Positions 34,801 to 43,438 of a stretch of 64,000 nucleotides of DNA are shown piece after piece (positions within the stretch are counted from its first letter, which is position 1; each line of letters opens with the position of its first letter). The position numbers and the translations under genes were made by a program. The notes below the pieces were generated by a model. That model searched no databases, was not told where the DNA came from, and saw only the letters and a program-made list of their open reading frames with translations. The DNA is from Bacteroidales bacterium. GTDB taxonomy: Bacteria > Bacteroidota > Bacteroidia > Bacteroidales > FEN-979. The stretch spans positions 56,682 through 120,681 of the forward strand of contig JALNZC010000008.1 of assembly GCA_023229525.1 (NCBI GenBank), given 5' to 3'.

Positions 34801-34946
34801 TTAGCGAACTCGTGAACTGGTGAGTTAGTGAGCTCGTAAGTTAGTGAGCTCGTAAGTTAGTGAGTTAGTGAGTTCGTGAGTTAGTGAGCTTGTGAGTTGG
34901 CGAGGTGTGATTTAATGAACTCACCATCTCACCATCTCACCATCTT
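34801..34946. repeat. 8-bp arrays GTGAGTTA/GTGAGCTC and CTCACCAT
   Basis: About a dozen 8-bp units based on GTGAGTTA and GTGAGCTC, then an opposite-sense run of CTCACCAT copies, filling the gap between the Rieske-like gene and ahcY from stop codon to stop codon. Confidence 0.95.
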
Positions 34947-34948
34947 TT

Positions 34949-36373
34949 TCAGTATCGGTAGTGTTCAGGTTTGTAAGGTCCGTCAACAGGGACACCGAGG
35001 TAATCGGCTTGTTCGGCGCTGAGTTTTGTTAACTTCACGCCGAGTTGTTCAAGATGTAACCGTGCAACTTCTTCATCAAGTTTTTTGGGTAAACGGTAAA
35101 CATCAACCGGATATTTATTTTTCCACAAGTCTAGCTGTGCGAGTGTTTGGTTGGTAAAAGAGTTCGACATCACAAAAGAGGGATGGCCTGTTGCACAGCC
35201 CAGATTCACCAACCGGCCTTCTGCAAGGAGGTAAATTGCTTTCCCATCGGGATATGTATATTTATCAACCTGCGGTTTGATATTGATTTTTGTAATCCCG
35301 GGCCATGAATTCAATTGATCGACCTGGATTTCGTTATCGAAATGGCCGATATTACAAACAATGGCTTCATCCTTCATTAAAGACAGGTGTTTCGCTGTAA
35401 TCACATCTTTGTTCCCTGTAGTTGTTACAAATATATTGCCTTCACTAAGTGCATTTTCAATGGTGGTTACTTCGAAACCTTCCATGGCAGCTTGTAAAGC
35501 ACAGATCGGATCAATTTCCGTGACCAATACCCTGGCTCCGTATGATTTCATTGAACGGGCACATCCTTTGCCAACGTCCCCGTATCCGAGAACGACAACC
35601 ACCTTCCCGGCAATCATCACATCGGTTGCCCGCTTGATGCCATCGGCCAACGATTCACGGCAACCATACAGGTTATCAAACTTCGACTTGGTTACGGAAT
35701 CATTTACATTGATTGCCGGAACCAGCAATATGCCTTTTTCTTTCATCTGATAGAGCCGATGGACCCCAGTGGTCGTCTCTTCCGAAACACCTTGCCATTC
35801 CGATACGGTCCGGTGCCACCTGGTTTTATCTTCTACATAGAGTGCCTGAAATTGATTCAGCAGGGCTTTTTCATCGGAATTCTCAGGAATATTCTTTAAC
35901 AGTTCAGGGTTTTTCTCTATTTCATATCCTTTATGGATCATAAGTGTTGCATCGCCCCCGTCATCAACAACGAGGTTTGGTCCCTTTCCTCCCGGAAAGC
36001 TGAGCGCCATCTGTGTGCACCACCAATATTCTTCAAGGGTCTCTCCTTTCCAGGCAAAAACTGGAATCCCCTTCGCTGCAATAGCGGCGGCAGCATGATC
36101 CTGAGTCGAAAAGATATTGCAACTGGCCCAGCGAACATCGGCTCCTAATTCAATCAGGGTTTCAATCAAAACAGCAGTCTGAATGGTCATATGCAACGAA
36201 CCACTGATACGGGCACCTTTCAATGGTTTTTCATGGCCGAATTTTTTACGGAGCGACATCAATCCGGGCATTTCTTTCTCCGCAATCATGATCTCTTTTC
36301 TTCCCCATGCGGCAAGCGATAAATCCGCAACCTTGTATTTGAGGTCTTTCTCTAAAACAACATTTTGCATCAC
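34949..36373 (-). CDS. ahcY: S-adenosylhomocysteine hydrolase
   Basis: A 474-residue NAD-dependent enzyme that splits S-adenosylhomocysteine into adenosine and homocysteine, relieving product inhibition of methyltransferases. Seen are the substrate-domain SGSLHMTIQTAVLIETL and SCNIFSTQDHAAAAIA, the Rossmann loop GYGDVGKGCARSMKSYGARV near 265, and the C-terminal PEHYRY that reaches the neighbouring subunit's NAD site. Length is usual for bacteria with the longer form. Two tandem ATGs (36373 and 36370) are possible starts. metH and metF lie nearby on the other strand and would use the homocysteine made here. Confidence 0.96.
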   Translation of the reverse strand: MMQNVVLEKDLKYKVADLSLAAWGRKEIMIAEKEMPGLMSLRKKFGHEKPLKGARISGSLHMTIQTAVLIETLIELGADVRWASCNIFSTQDHAAAAIAAKGIPVFAWKGETLEEYWWCTQMALSFPGGKGPNLVVDDGGDATLMIHKGYEIEKNPELLKNIPENSDEKALLNQFQALYVEDKTRWHRTVSEWQGVSEETTTGVHRLYQMKEKGILLVPAINVNDSVTKSKFDNLYGCRESLADGIKRATDVMIAGKVVVVLGYGDVGKGCARSMKSYGARVLVTEIDPICALQAAMEGFEVTTIENALSEGNIFVTTTGNKDVITAKHLSLMKDEAIVCNIGHFDNEIQVDQLNSWPGITKINIKPQVDKYTYPDGKAIYLLAEGRLVNLGCATGHPSFVMSNSFTNQTLAQLDLWKNKYPVDVYRLPKKLDEEVARLHLEQLGVKLTKLSAEQADYLGVPVDGPYKPEHYRY

Positions 36374-36405
36374 GATGTAAGTTTTTTGGTGTTAATTGTG
36401 GGGCA

Positions 36406-36413
36406 CAAAAGTA
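36406..36413 (-). promoter_or_regulatory. -7 box upstream of ahcY
   Basis: TACTTTTG on the minus strand, 33 bp before the ahcY start codon. No TTG at the standard -33 distance was found. Confidence 0.45.
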
Positions 36414-36479
36414 ATAAAAATCAGGAAATCCTTTGTAGATTAAATCGTAATTTTGACCCGGACACCTATTATTAAAAAA

Positions 36480-36600
36480 GATGGTGAGGGGGTGAGAAGG
36501 TGAGTGAGTGAGTGAATGAGTGAATTGGTGAGATGATGAGATGGTGAGACGGTGAGTTGATGTGATGGTGAACTGACGAGCTGGCGAGCTAATGAATTTG
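36480..36600. repeat. 8-bp array GGTGAGAT/GTGAGTGA
   Basis: About fifteen imperfect 8-bp units (GGTGAGAT, GTGAGTGA, GACGAGCT, GGCGAGCT) in the 283-bp gap between ahcY and the phosphopantetheinyl transferase gene. The rest of the gap holds the ahcY promoter box and nothing else recognisable. Confidence 0.9.
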
Positions 36601-36656
36601 ATTTTAAGTTTTTATTTAGAAATGAATGCGCCCATTGTTAAAAAATTCGGGTAAAA

Positions 36657-37292
36657 ATGCCGTTGGTTGACCTATTCGATATTAAGGATAACCGGGTCGG
36701 AATCTGGCATATCACCGAATCTGCCGACTACTTGCTGAGTCAAATGGATCCCGGCAGAGAGGAACTTGACCGTTACGGGGAATTCTCCCATGACCTGCGA
36801 AAAAGACAATGGCTGGCTTATCACCTCGTGGTAAAACAGCTCATAGTTCCATTGCGGGCTGAGCTTAGATACGATATTCACGGTAAACCATTTCTCATAA
36901 GTAAAAGTCATCAAATATCCGTATCCCACACCGGGGAATATGCAGCGGCAATCTGTAACCGGAATTCGGCCGTGGGTATAGATATCGAAAAAATGAAAGA
37001 GCGGGTGATCAGGGTTAAAGAACGATTCCTGAACATGGCCGAACTTGAGCAACTCGGGTCCTGTTCAAATCTCGAAACCCTTTATATTTACTGGTGTGGG
37101 AAGGAGGCCTTGTATAAGCTTAACGGAATGCCTGACGTTGATTTGAAAAATGATATCCATATTCATGCATTTGATTACCTTTGCCATACAAACGGGACTT
37201 GTTATGCAACTATGACTACGCCCGGTGTCAGGAAGAAATTCATGCTTAACTACCGGAAGTTTGAGGATTATATGTTGGTAGTGGCAATGTGA
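36657..37292 (+). CDS. 4'-phosphopantetheinyl transferase (Sfp/AcpT-like)
   Basis: A 211-residue cytoplasmic enzyme that moves the phosphopantetheine arm of CoA onto a carrier protein. Family motifs are KPFLISKSHQISVSHTGEY (near 80-98, with the SHT core), VGIDIEKM (near 109, metal-binding D and E) and YWCGKEALYK (near 150, WxxKEAxxK). Sequence and length fit the two-domain Sfp/Gsp type rather than AcpS. No carrier protein or synthase gene is next to it, so the target is unknown. It starts after a tandem array and ends before another one. Confidence 0.9.
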   Translation: MPLVDLFDIKDNRVGIWHITESADYLLSQMDPGREELDRYGEFSHDLRKRQWLAYHLVVKQLIVPLRAELRYDIHGKPFLISKSHQISVSHTGEYAAAICNRNSAVGIDIEKMKERVIRVKERFLNMAELEQLGSCSNLETLYIYWCGKEALYKLNGMPDVDLKNDIHIHAFDYLCHTNGTCYATMTTPGVRKKFMLNYRKFEDYMLVVAM

Positions 37293-37366
37293 GAAGGATG
37301 CTGGATGCAGGATGCTGGATAAAGGGTCGCTACGCTCCCGATGCTGGATGCTGGATGCAGGATAAA
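37293..37366. repeat. 7-bp array GGATGCT/GGATGCA with embedded GGTCGCTACGCTCCC
   Basis: Units of GGATGCT and GGATGCA interrupted by GGTCGCTACGCTCCC, in the 269-bp gap before metH. The remaining part (37367-37561) has no gene; an in-frame 73-residue reading frame there starts inside the array and has no recognisable homology. Two short segments (GGTGAAAAT near 37377 and ATTTTCACC near 37465) could pair, but no known riboswitch core was recognised. Confidence 0.85.
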
Positions 37367-37561
37367 AAAAGATGATGGTGAAAATGTTGCAAAAGTGGCT
37401 TTGGCAAGAGTTGTGGTTGTGCGGTATGGTTGTGTGGTCCGAGACACAGTCACGTTACAATATTTTCACCGGAATCATGGCTGCAACAACGATGTAAAGC
37501 ACACTCCAATTTCCCCGAAAATGAACCGAATAGCGACCAGAGACCTAATGGCTGATTATTA

Positions 37562-38389
37562 ATGACAATAAACCTCTATAACGAAATAAAAAAAAGGGTT
37601 CTTGTCCTGGATGGAGCCATGGGAACCATGATTCAGCGATATAAGCTAGATGAGGCTGCCTATCGTGGAGAACGTTTCAGGGACTTTCCCCATAACCTGA
37701 AAGGGAATAATGACCTACTTATTCTCACCCGTCCTGATGTGATCCGTGAAATTCATGAAGCATACCTCGATGCCGGAGCAGATATCATCGAGACAGACAC
37801 TTTTAATTCCACCCGGATATCACTGGCCGACTACCATATGGAAGAGCTGGCCTATGAATTGAATGTGGCGGGAGCCCGCCTTGCCAAGGAAGTGGCAGCC
37901 AAGTACATGCAACGCCATGAAGGTAAATCCTGCTGGGTGGCAGGCTCAATTGGTCCAACAAATAAAACAGCTTCCCTCTCACCGGATGTTCAGAATCCTG
38001 CTTACAGAGCGGTGTCATTCGATGATCTGTACGAAGCATACAGGGAACAGGCACGCGGTTTGCTTGACGGGGGCGCGGATCTGTTAATAGTGGAAACCAT
38101 CTTTGATACCCTCAATGCAAAAGCCGCACTGATCGCGATCTTCGATGAATTGGAAGCCCGGATCCAGCATCCAGTATCCAGCATCCTGCATCCTTTAACA
38201 TTCCCGGTAATCGCTTCTGTGACAATCTCCGACGCTTCCGGCAGAACCCTTTCGGGTCAGACCCTGGAGGCTTTTCTATTTTCCATATCTCATTTTGATC
38301 TTTTTGCCCTTGGATTGAATTGCTCCTGGGTGCAAAAGAATTACGACCCTATATCGAAGAACTGTCGGAGAAAGCGCCGTTTCCGGTAA
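37562..38389 (+). CDS. metH: Methionine synthase, 5' fragment of a frameshifted gene
   Basis: This is the first quarter of cobalamin-dependent methionine synthase, the homocysteine-binding barrel (LDGAMGTMIQRYKLDEAAYR at the start, SDASGRTLSGQTLEAF). Its last genuine residues are FALGLNC near 38323; beyond that the frame runs into a run of basic residues and stops. The next 3 kb continues the enzyme in a frame shifted by one base. The zinc-ligand cysteine is in GLNC, at the break itself. A GGATCCAGCATCC-type repeat at 38160-38193 adds about ten residues (RIQHPVSSILHPL) compared with E. coli MetH. See the next entry for the rest. Confidence 0.9.
   Translation: MTINLYNEIKKRVLVLDGAMGTMIQRYKLDEAAYRGERFRDFPHNLKGNNDLLILTRPDVIREIHEAYLDAGADIIETDTFNSTRISLADYHMEELAYELNVAGARLAKEVAAKYMQRHEGKSCWVAGSIGPTNKTASLSPDVQNPAYRAVSFDDLYEAYREQARGLLDGGADLLIVETIFDTLNAKAALIAIFDELEARIQHPVSSILHPLTFPVIASVTISDASGRTLSGQTLEAFLFSISHFDLFALGLNCSWVQKNYDPISKNCRRKRRFR
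38160..38193. repeat. GGATGCT-type repeat inside metH
   Basis: Reverse-complement units (CATCCAG, TATCCAG, CATCCTG) in frame within the homocysteine domain of metH, coding for IQHPVSSILHP, absent from E. coli MetH. Confidence 0.85.
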
Positions 38390-41262
38390 TCGCCTATCCG
38401 AATGCCGGACTTCCCAATCAATTTGGGGAGTATGATCAATCGCCCGATGAAATGGCCGGTTACATCAAGGATTTTCTTGATCAAACATTCCTCAACATGG
38501 TCGGAGGTTGCTGCGGTACTACCGCGGACCATATCCACAGATTTGCAAAACTTGCAGCCACAGCAAAAGTACGTCAGATTCCACCAAAAACACATGAACT
38601 CCGTCTGAGTGGACTTGAGCCGCTGACTGTTTTCAAAGGAAGCAATTTTATCAACATCGGAGAACGGACCAATGTGAGCGGTTCGAAAAAATTTGCCCGC
38701 CTGATCCGGGAAGAAAAGTATGAAGAAGCGCTGTCGGTCGCACGTCAGCAGGTTGAAAACGGCGCCCAGATGATCGACATAAGCATGGATGAAGCCATGC
38801 TTGATGCCGAAAAAGCCATGGTTAATTTTCTCAACATGGTTGCCTCTGACCCTGATGTGGCCAGAGTGCCCATTATGATCGATTCTTCGAAATTTTCAGT
38901 TATCCGTTCCGGATTAAAATGCATCCAGGGAAAACCCATTGTTAATTCCATCAGTCTCAAGGAAGGCGAGGATGCTTTCAGGGAACACGCCGCTTACCTG
39001 CAGAAATTCGGCGCCGCAACGGTAATCATGGCTTTCGATGAAGAAGGACAGGCTACGACACTTGACCGCCGGATAGCCATTGCCAGGAGAGCATATAATA
39101 TCCTGACCAAAGAATTAAATTTCCCTCAGGAAGATATTATTTTCGACCCTAACATCTTAACAATAGCAACCGGGATCGAAGAACATAACAACTATGCGGT
39201 GGAATTTCTTCATGCGATAAAGTGGATCAAAGAAAACCTACCGTTCACAAGGGTCAGCGGAGGCATCAGTAACCTCTCCTTTTCTTTCCGCGGGAATGAT
39301 CCTTTGCGTGAAACCATGCATTCGGCGTTTCTCTATCATGCGATCCAAGCCGGACTCGACATGGGTATTGTTAATGCCGGCGCCCTTCCTTTGTACGACG
39401 AAATCCCGGTCACACTTTTAAAATTGGTTGAGGATGTGATCCTTAACCGCAGGAAAGATGGAACAGAACGCCTCCTGGCATACGCCGATCAGGTTGCGGG
39501 TACGGGGAAAAAAGCGGATACTGAGGCTCAATGGCGACAGTTACCGGTGAATGAACGCCTCCGTCATGCCCTGATAAAAGGTATAACTGAATATATCGAT
39601 ACCGACATTGACGAGATCATGTCGCAATATGACACGGCTTTAAAAATCATTGAAGGCCCTCTCATGGACGGCATGAACATGGTTGGAGACTTGTTCGGCG
39701 CCGGAAAAATGTTTTTGCCCCAGGTGGTTAAAAGCGCCAGGGTCATGAAAAAAGCGGTTGCCCGCCTGACTCCGCGGCTTGAGGCGGAAAAGGCAGCCAT
39801 GAAGGGAATACCTCAGAACCAGGGCAGGATTCTCCTGGCTACCGTAAAAGGAGATGTTCATGATATCGGGAAAAACATTGTCGGTGTGGTTCTTGCGTGT
39901 AACAACTATCAAATCATCGACCTTGGCGTGATGGTTCCTGCAGAAAAAATACTAATCGCAGCAAAGGAGCAGCATGTTGACATTATCGGACTCAGCGGAT
40001 TGATTACACCCTCGCTCGAAGAGATGACCCACGTTGCACGCGAAATGGAACGGCTGAAGTTCACGGTACCGCTGCTTATCGGGGGCGCTACTACTTCTGA
40101 TATTCATACTGCGGTGAAGATCGAACCACAATATTCGCATGGAGTTATTCATGTGAAAGATGCCTCTAAAGCTGTTGGAGTCGTAACCAATCTTCTTTCA
40201 AAGGAAGCTAAACCAGAATATACCGAATCGGTCAGGAAGAAATACGCTGATCTTCGTGACCAATACGATAAAAAAGGAGATTATTCTTATATCCCGCTGA
40301 GTGAAGCGCGAAAAAACAAGTTGAAGGTGGATTGGGAAAATTACCAAATACCCAAACCCCATTTTTTGGGGAACAAGTATTTTTTCGATTACCCGCTGGA
40401 GGAAATCCGTCCTTTTATAGATTGGACTTTTTTCTTCCATGCCTGGAAAATGAATGGTCGTTATCCCGCCATCCTCTCCGATCCCGTGAAAGGCCCCGAA
40501 GCGCATAAATTGTTTGACGAAGCCCAGGAATTACTGGATGCGGTCACGGAGAAAAAAATGATTCTCGCACGTGGTGTGATCGGTTTTTATCCCTGTAATG
40601 CCGTGGGTGACGATGTTGAAATTTATAACGATGACAACCGCACAAAAGTTCTTCAGACCTTCCGTTTTCTCCGCAACCAGCAGAAGAAAGCTCCCGGTCA
40701 GCCCAACCTTAACCTGGCCGATTTCGTCGCTCCAAAGGAATCCGGATTTGTAGATTACATGGGTGGATTTGCTGTAACCGCAGGGTTGGGAGTGGAAGAA
40801 TGGGTTGGTGTTTATGAGAAGGAACTAGACGATTACAATGCGATCATGATCAAGATCCTGGCCGACCGGTTGGCCGAAGCCTTTGCCGAAATGATGCATC
40901 AACGGGTACGCAAAGAGTTCTGGGGTTATGCTTCCGCGGAACAAATTGATATTCCTTCCATGATCCGGGAAGAATACCAGGGAATCCGCCCTGCACCGGG
41001 TTATCCTGCCTGTCCCGAACATTCTGAAAAACGTGTTCTTTTTGACCTGCTTGAAGCGGATCAACAAATCGGTATTCATCTTACCGAAAATTATGCAATG
41101 TTTCCTGGCGCTTCCGTCAGCGGTTTTTATTTTTCGCATCCCCAGGCGCAGTATTTCAACCTGGGACGCATCAGTAAAGACCAGGTAATTGATTATGCAA
41201 GACGAAAAAATATAAGTGTGGAACGTGCGGAAAAACTCCTTAATACAAACCTCAATTATTAA
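38320..41262 (+). CDS. metH: Methionine synthase, 3' main part of a frameshifted gene
   Basis: The homology resumes with LGAKELRPYIEELSE at about 38327, one base out of phase with the 5' fragment. It then covers the zinc cysteines of the barrel (GGCCGTT), the pterin domain (FINIGERTNVSGSKKF, MIDSSKFSVIRSGLKC), the cap and cobalamin domains (VKGDVHDIGKN, with the cobalt-ligand histidine, and IGLSGLITPSLEEM) and the activation domain (RPAPGYPACPEHSEK, ending in the SAM site). Adding one base in CTCC at about 38323-38327 would restore a protein of about 1233 residues, the usual size. MetH makes methionine from homocysteine and methyltetrahydrofolate; metF follows by 2 bp. The break may be real or a base-call error. 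Confidence 0.92.
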   Translation: MLLGAKELRPYIEELSEKAPFPVIAYPNAGLPNQFGEYDQSPDEMAGYIKDFLDQTFLNMVGGCCGTTADHIHRFAKLAATAKVRQIPPKTHELRLSGLEPLTVFKGSNFINIGERTNVSGSKKFARLIREEKYEEALSVARQQVENGAQMIDISMDEAMLDAEKAMVNFLNMVASDPDVARVPIMIDSSKFSVIRSGLKCIQGKPIVNSISLKEGEDAFREHAAYLQKFGAATVIMAFDEEGQATTLDRRIAIARRAYNILTKELNFPQEDIIFDPNILTIATGIEEHNNYAVEFLHAIKWIKENLPFTRVSGGISNLSFSFRGNDPLRETMHSAFLYHAIQAGLDMGIVNAGALPLYDEIPVTLLKLVEDVILNRRKDGTERLLAYADQVAGTGKKADTEAQWRQLPVNERLRHALIKGITEYIDTDIDEIMSQYDTALKIIEGPLMDGMNMVGDLFGAGKMFLPQVVKSARVMKKAVARLTPRLEAEKAAMKGIPQNQGRILLATVKGDVHDIGKNIVGVVLACNNYQIIDLGVMVPAEKILIAAKEQHVDIIGLSGLITPSLEEMTHVAREMERLKFTVPLLIGGATTSDIHTAVKIEPQYSHGVIHVKDASKAVGVVTNLLSKEAKPEYTESVRKKYADLRDQYDKKGDYSYIPLSEARKNKLKVDWENYQIPKPHFLGNKYFFDYPLEEIRPFIDWTFFFHAWKMNGRYPAILSDPVKGPEAHKLFDEAQELLDAVTEKKMILARGVIGFYPCNAVGDDVEIYNDDNRTKVLQTFRFLRNQQKKAPGQPNLNLADFVAPKESGFVDYMGGFAVTAGLGVEEWVGVYEKELDDYNAIMIKILADRLAEAFAEMMHQRVRKEFWGYASAEQIDIPSMIREEYQGIRPAPGYPACPEHSEKRVLFDLLEADQQIGIHLTENYAMFPGASVSGFYFSHPQAQYFNLGRISKDQVIDYARRKNISVERAEKLLNTNLNY

Positions 41263-41264
41263 TC

Positions 41265-42221
41265 ATGCGAGTCATAGATCTCATCAATAATTCCGGAAAG
41301 ACCTTATTTTCCTTTGAGTTGCTTCCCCCGCTGCGGGGGCATAACATCAACAGCATATACAAGACCACCGATCCTTTAATGGAATATAATCCTTCGTTCA
41401 TCAATGTTACTTATCATCAGGAAGAAGTGGTATATAAGAAACGGGAAAACGGGCTCCTGGAAAAGAAGACCATCCGGAAAAGACCCGGTACCGTCGCTAT
41501 CTCGGCAGCGATAAAGTATAAATATCCCTCTGTGGAGGTTGTTCCTCACCTCATCTGCGGAGGATTCACCAAAGAGGAAACCGAATACGCCCTTATCGAT
41601 TTTCATTATCTCGGAATCGATAATATTTTGGCCCTTCGCGGAGACGCTCCGAAAAATCAACGGACCTTTATACCTGAAAAAAACGGTCATCCTTATGCAA
41701 ATACCCTGGTTGCACAAATCACCGATATGAATCACGGTAAATATCTTGATGATGAATTATTGAATACATTCAATACCAATTTCTGTGTGGGGGTGGCAGG
41801 ATATCCCGAAAAGCACATTGAATCGCCCAACCAGGCCTACGATCTGAAATTCCTGAAATGCAAGATCGATGCCGGGGCCGAATATATCATCACCCAGATG
41901 TTCTTTGATAATAAAAAGTATTTCGATTTCGTGGATGCCTGTAGACATGTCGGAATAACCGTTCCGATTATACCCGGATTGAAACCTATCTGTACCATGA
42001 AGGAAATCAATATTCTTCCCCAGATTTTCAATATTGACATTCCGGAGAACCTGGTCAAAGAGGTATTAAAATGCAAAACCAATGAAGAAGTATTCAAGAC
42101 AGGAGTTGAATGGGGTATTGCACAATCGAAAGAGCTGATGCAACGTGGAGTGCCTGTACTTCATTACTTTACAGTTGGAATTTCTGAAAACATCCGTCAA
42201 ATTGCAAAAGCTGTTTTTTAA
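41265..42221 (+). CDS. metF: Methylenetetrahydrofolate reductase
   Basis: A 318-residue flavoprotein barrel that reduces 5,10-methylene- to 5-methyltetrahydrofolate, the methyl donor for MetH. Family motifs are FSFELLPPLRG near the N-terminus (catalytic glutamate), PHLICGGFTKEE, NILALRGDAPKNQ, GVAGYPEKH and YIITQMFFDNKKYFDFVD. It starts 2 bp after metH, so the two are one operon and probably coupled in translation. Length matches bacterial MetF (about 300-318). Together with ahcY 5 kb away they form the activated-methyl cycle. Confidence 0.95.
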   Translation: MRVIDLINNSGKTLFSFELLPPLRGHNINSIYKTTDPLMEYNPSFINVTYHQEEVVYKKRENGLLEKKTIRKRPGTVAISAAIKYKYPSVEVVPHLICGGFTKEETEYALIDFHYLGIDNILALRGDAPKNQRTFIPEKNGHPYANTLVAQITDMNHGKYLDDELLNTFNTNFCVGVAGYPEKHIESPNQAYDLKFLKCKIDAGAEYIITQMFFDNKKYFDFVDACRHVGITVPIIPGLKPICTMKEINILPQIFNIDIPENLVKEVLKCKTNEEVFKTGVEWGIAQSKELMQRGVPVLHYFTVGISENIRQIAKAVF

Positions 42222-42230
42222 TCGAAAGCA

Positions 42231-42962
42231 ATGACCATTTACAACAAAATGAAGCGTGAAGCCAGGACGGGTAAAAAGAAATTTGCCGTTCTGATCGATC
42301 CCGATAAGAATACTTTAACGGGTATAAAAAAACTGGCCAGACTTGCGAATACCAGCCATGTCGACTATTTTTTTATGGGTGGAAGCCTGCTTATGCAGGA
42401 TCATCTGGATGAGTTTATCCGTTGTCTCAGGGAGAACAGTAACATTCCGGTACTCCTTTTTCCCGGCAACAACCTTCAATTGAACGAAAAAGCCCATGGT
42501 ATTCTGTTGCTCTCCCTGATTTCCGGCCGCAATCCGGAAATGCTTATCGGACGACATGTTATATCCGCCCCGTTTCTGAAAGAAAGCAAACTGGAAATCC
42601 TTCCCACCGGGTACATGCTGATCGATGGTGGAAACACCACTGCCGTAACCTATATGAGCAATACCAATCCCATCCCCGCCGGTAAAAATGAAATTGCGGT
42701 CTGTACCGCCATGGCCGGCGAGATGCTGGGACTGAAACTCATCTATATGGATGCCGGTAGCGGCGCACAAAAACCAGTGTCCATTTCCATGATCGATTGC
42801 GTAAAAACCCACATCCGGATTCCGTTGATTATCGGCGGTGGAATTACTTCTCCGGAGATGGCCCTTGATGCACTTCAGGCAGGCGCCGATGTGATTGTTG
42901 TCGGGAATGCCATTGAAAAAGATCCAGACCTTATCCCCCAGATCGCGAAAGCTATTCAATAA
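42231..42962 (+). CDS. Geranylgeranylglyceryl phosphate synthase-family protein (GGGPS/PcrB)
   Basis: A 243-residue TIM barrel that joins a polyprenyl diphosphate to glycerol-1-phosphate, making an ether lipid precursor. Motifs are KKFAVLIDPDKN (phosphate/G1P side), VDYFFMGGSLL, LLFPGNNLQLN, PTGYMLIDGG, YMDAGSGAQKPVS and IIGGGITSPEMA with VVGNAIEKDP at the C-terminus. This bacterial group II GGGPS is found in Bacteroidota. It lies 9 bp after metF on the same strand. Which prenyl chain is used cannot be read, and no glycerol-1-phosphate dehydrogenase gene is seen in the window. Confidence 0.92.
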   Translation: MTIYNKMKREARTGKKKFAVLIDPDKNTLTGIKKLARLANTSHVDYFFMGGSLLMQDHLDEFIRCLRENSNIPVLLFPGNNLQLNEKAHGILLLSLISGRNPEMLIGRHVISAPFLKESKLEILPTGYMLIDGGNTTAVTYMSNTNPIPAGKNEIAVCTAMAGEMLGLKLIYMDAGSGAQKPVSISMIDCVKTHIRIPLIIGGGITSPEMALDALQAGADVIVVGNAIEKDPDLIPQIAKAIQ

Positions 42963-42974
42963 CCCACCCCCTAG

Positions 42975-42998
42975 CCCCACCCTACAAGTAAGGTGGGG
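42975..42998. repeat. Hairpin CCCCACC/GGTGGGG after the GGGPS gene
   Basis: Seven-base stem with a ten-base loop 13 bp past the GGGPS stop. It lacks a T run, so it is more likely part of a dispersed element than a terminator, though it could help end the metH-metF-GGGPS transcript. Confidence 0.45.
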
Positions 42999-43003
42999 TG
43001 TAT

Positions 43004-43036
43004 CGCGATGTAGGGACGAATTGGTTATCGAATTCG
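43004..43036. repeat. Left copy of palindromic repeat flanking the HepT/MntA genes
   Basis: Begins with CGCGATGTAGGGACGAATTG (43004-43023), repeated with one mismatch at 43824-43843 on the other side of the toxin-antitoxin pair. The part GAATT...CGAATTCG can fold on itself. Confidence 0.75.
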
Positions 43037-43112
43037 CTTTTTCCCATTTAACATGGTTCATGTGTTTTGTTACCTGTCGGTGATAATAAATATTATTCTT
43101 TGAAATTCTTTG

Positions 43113-43120
43113 TATTTTTG
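43113..43120 (+). promoter_or_regulatory. -7 box of the mntA-hepT promoter
   Basis: TATTTTTG ends 18 bp before the mntA ATG. The -33 element is not clear. Confidence 0.4.
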
Positions 43121-43138
43121 TTTTCTATCCTTGACGAA

Positions 43139-43438
43139 ATGGTTACCCGATCAGAAATATTAGGATTTTTAACAGAAAATAAAACACTTTTTCATGATCA
43201 ATATCATGTGGTTAAATTGGGTTTATTTGGCTCTTATGCGCGTGAAATGGCTGATGAGCAAAGTGATATTGATATTTTGATTGAGTTAGCGCCTGGCACT
43301 CAGAATATCTATGAATTGAAGAAAGACTTAAAAAATTTCATTAGGAATAAATTCAATAAAGAAGTTGATATATGCAGGGAAAAGACAATCAAACCGGTTT
43401 TTCGTGATTTAATAAATCGGGAGGCTGTCTATGTATAG
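43139..43438 (+). CDS. mntA: MntA-type minimal nucleotidyltransferase antitoxin
   Basis: A 99-residue nucleotidyltransferase of the DNA polymerase beta superfamily. The catalytic GSX10DXD motif is intact: Gly31-Ser32, then Asp43 and Asp45 (GSYAREMADEQSDIDILIE). In studied systems MntA adds AMP units to a tyrosine of the partner toxin HepT and so silences it. The ATG at 43139 begins the domain; an earlier in-frame ATG at 43067 lies upstream of the promoter. The hepT start lies inside the end of this gene (8-bp overlap). GC content of the pair is visibly lower than that of the surrounding genes, and repeats flank it, both suggestive of transfer. Confidence 0.93.
   Translation: MVTRSEILGFLTENKTLFHDQYHVVKLGLFGSYAREMADEQSDIDILIELAPGTQNIYELKKDLKNFIRNKFNKEVDICREKTIKPVFRDLINREAVYV

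Noticed and set aside
37367..37561. Possible cobalamin or SAM riboswitch before metH
   Set aside because: Looked for the conserved B12-box and SAM-I core words and found none; only a weak pairing of GGTGAAAAT with ATTTTCACC.
37341..37562. 73-residue reading frame before metH
   Set aside because: Begins inside the GGATGCT array (LDAGCR), has no recognisable domain or ribosome-binding site, and overlaps the metH start.
38300..38400. Programmed frameshift in metH
   Set aside because: No slippery heptamer or downstream structure is evident; a lost C in a short run explains the data more simply.
42315..43061. 248-residue minus-strand frame over the GGGPS gene
   Set aside because: Antisense to a well-supported gene; composition is that of a shadow frame and no domain is seen.
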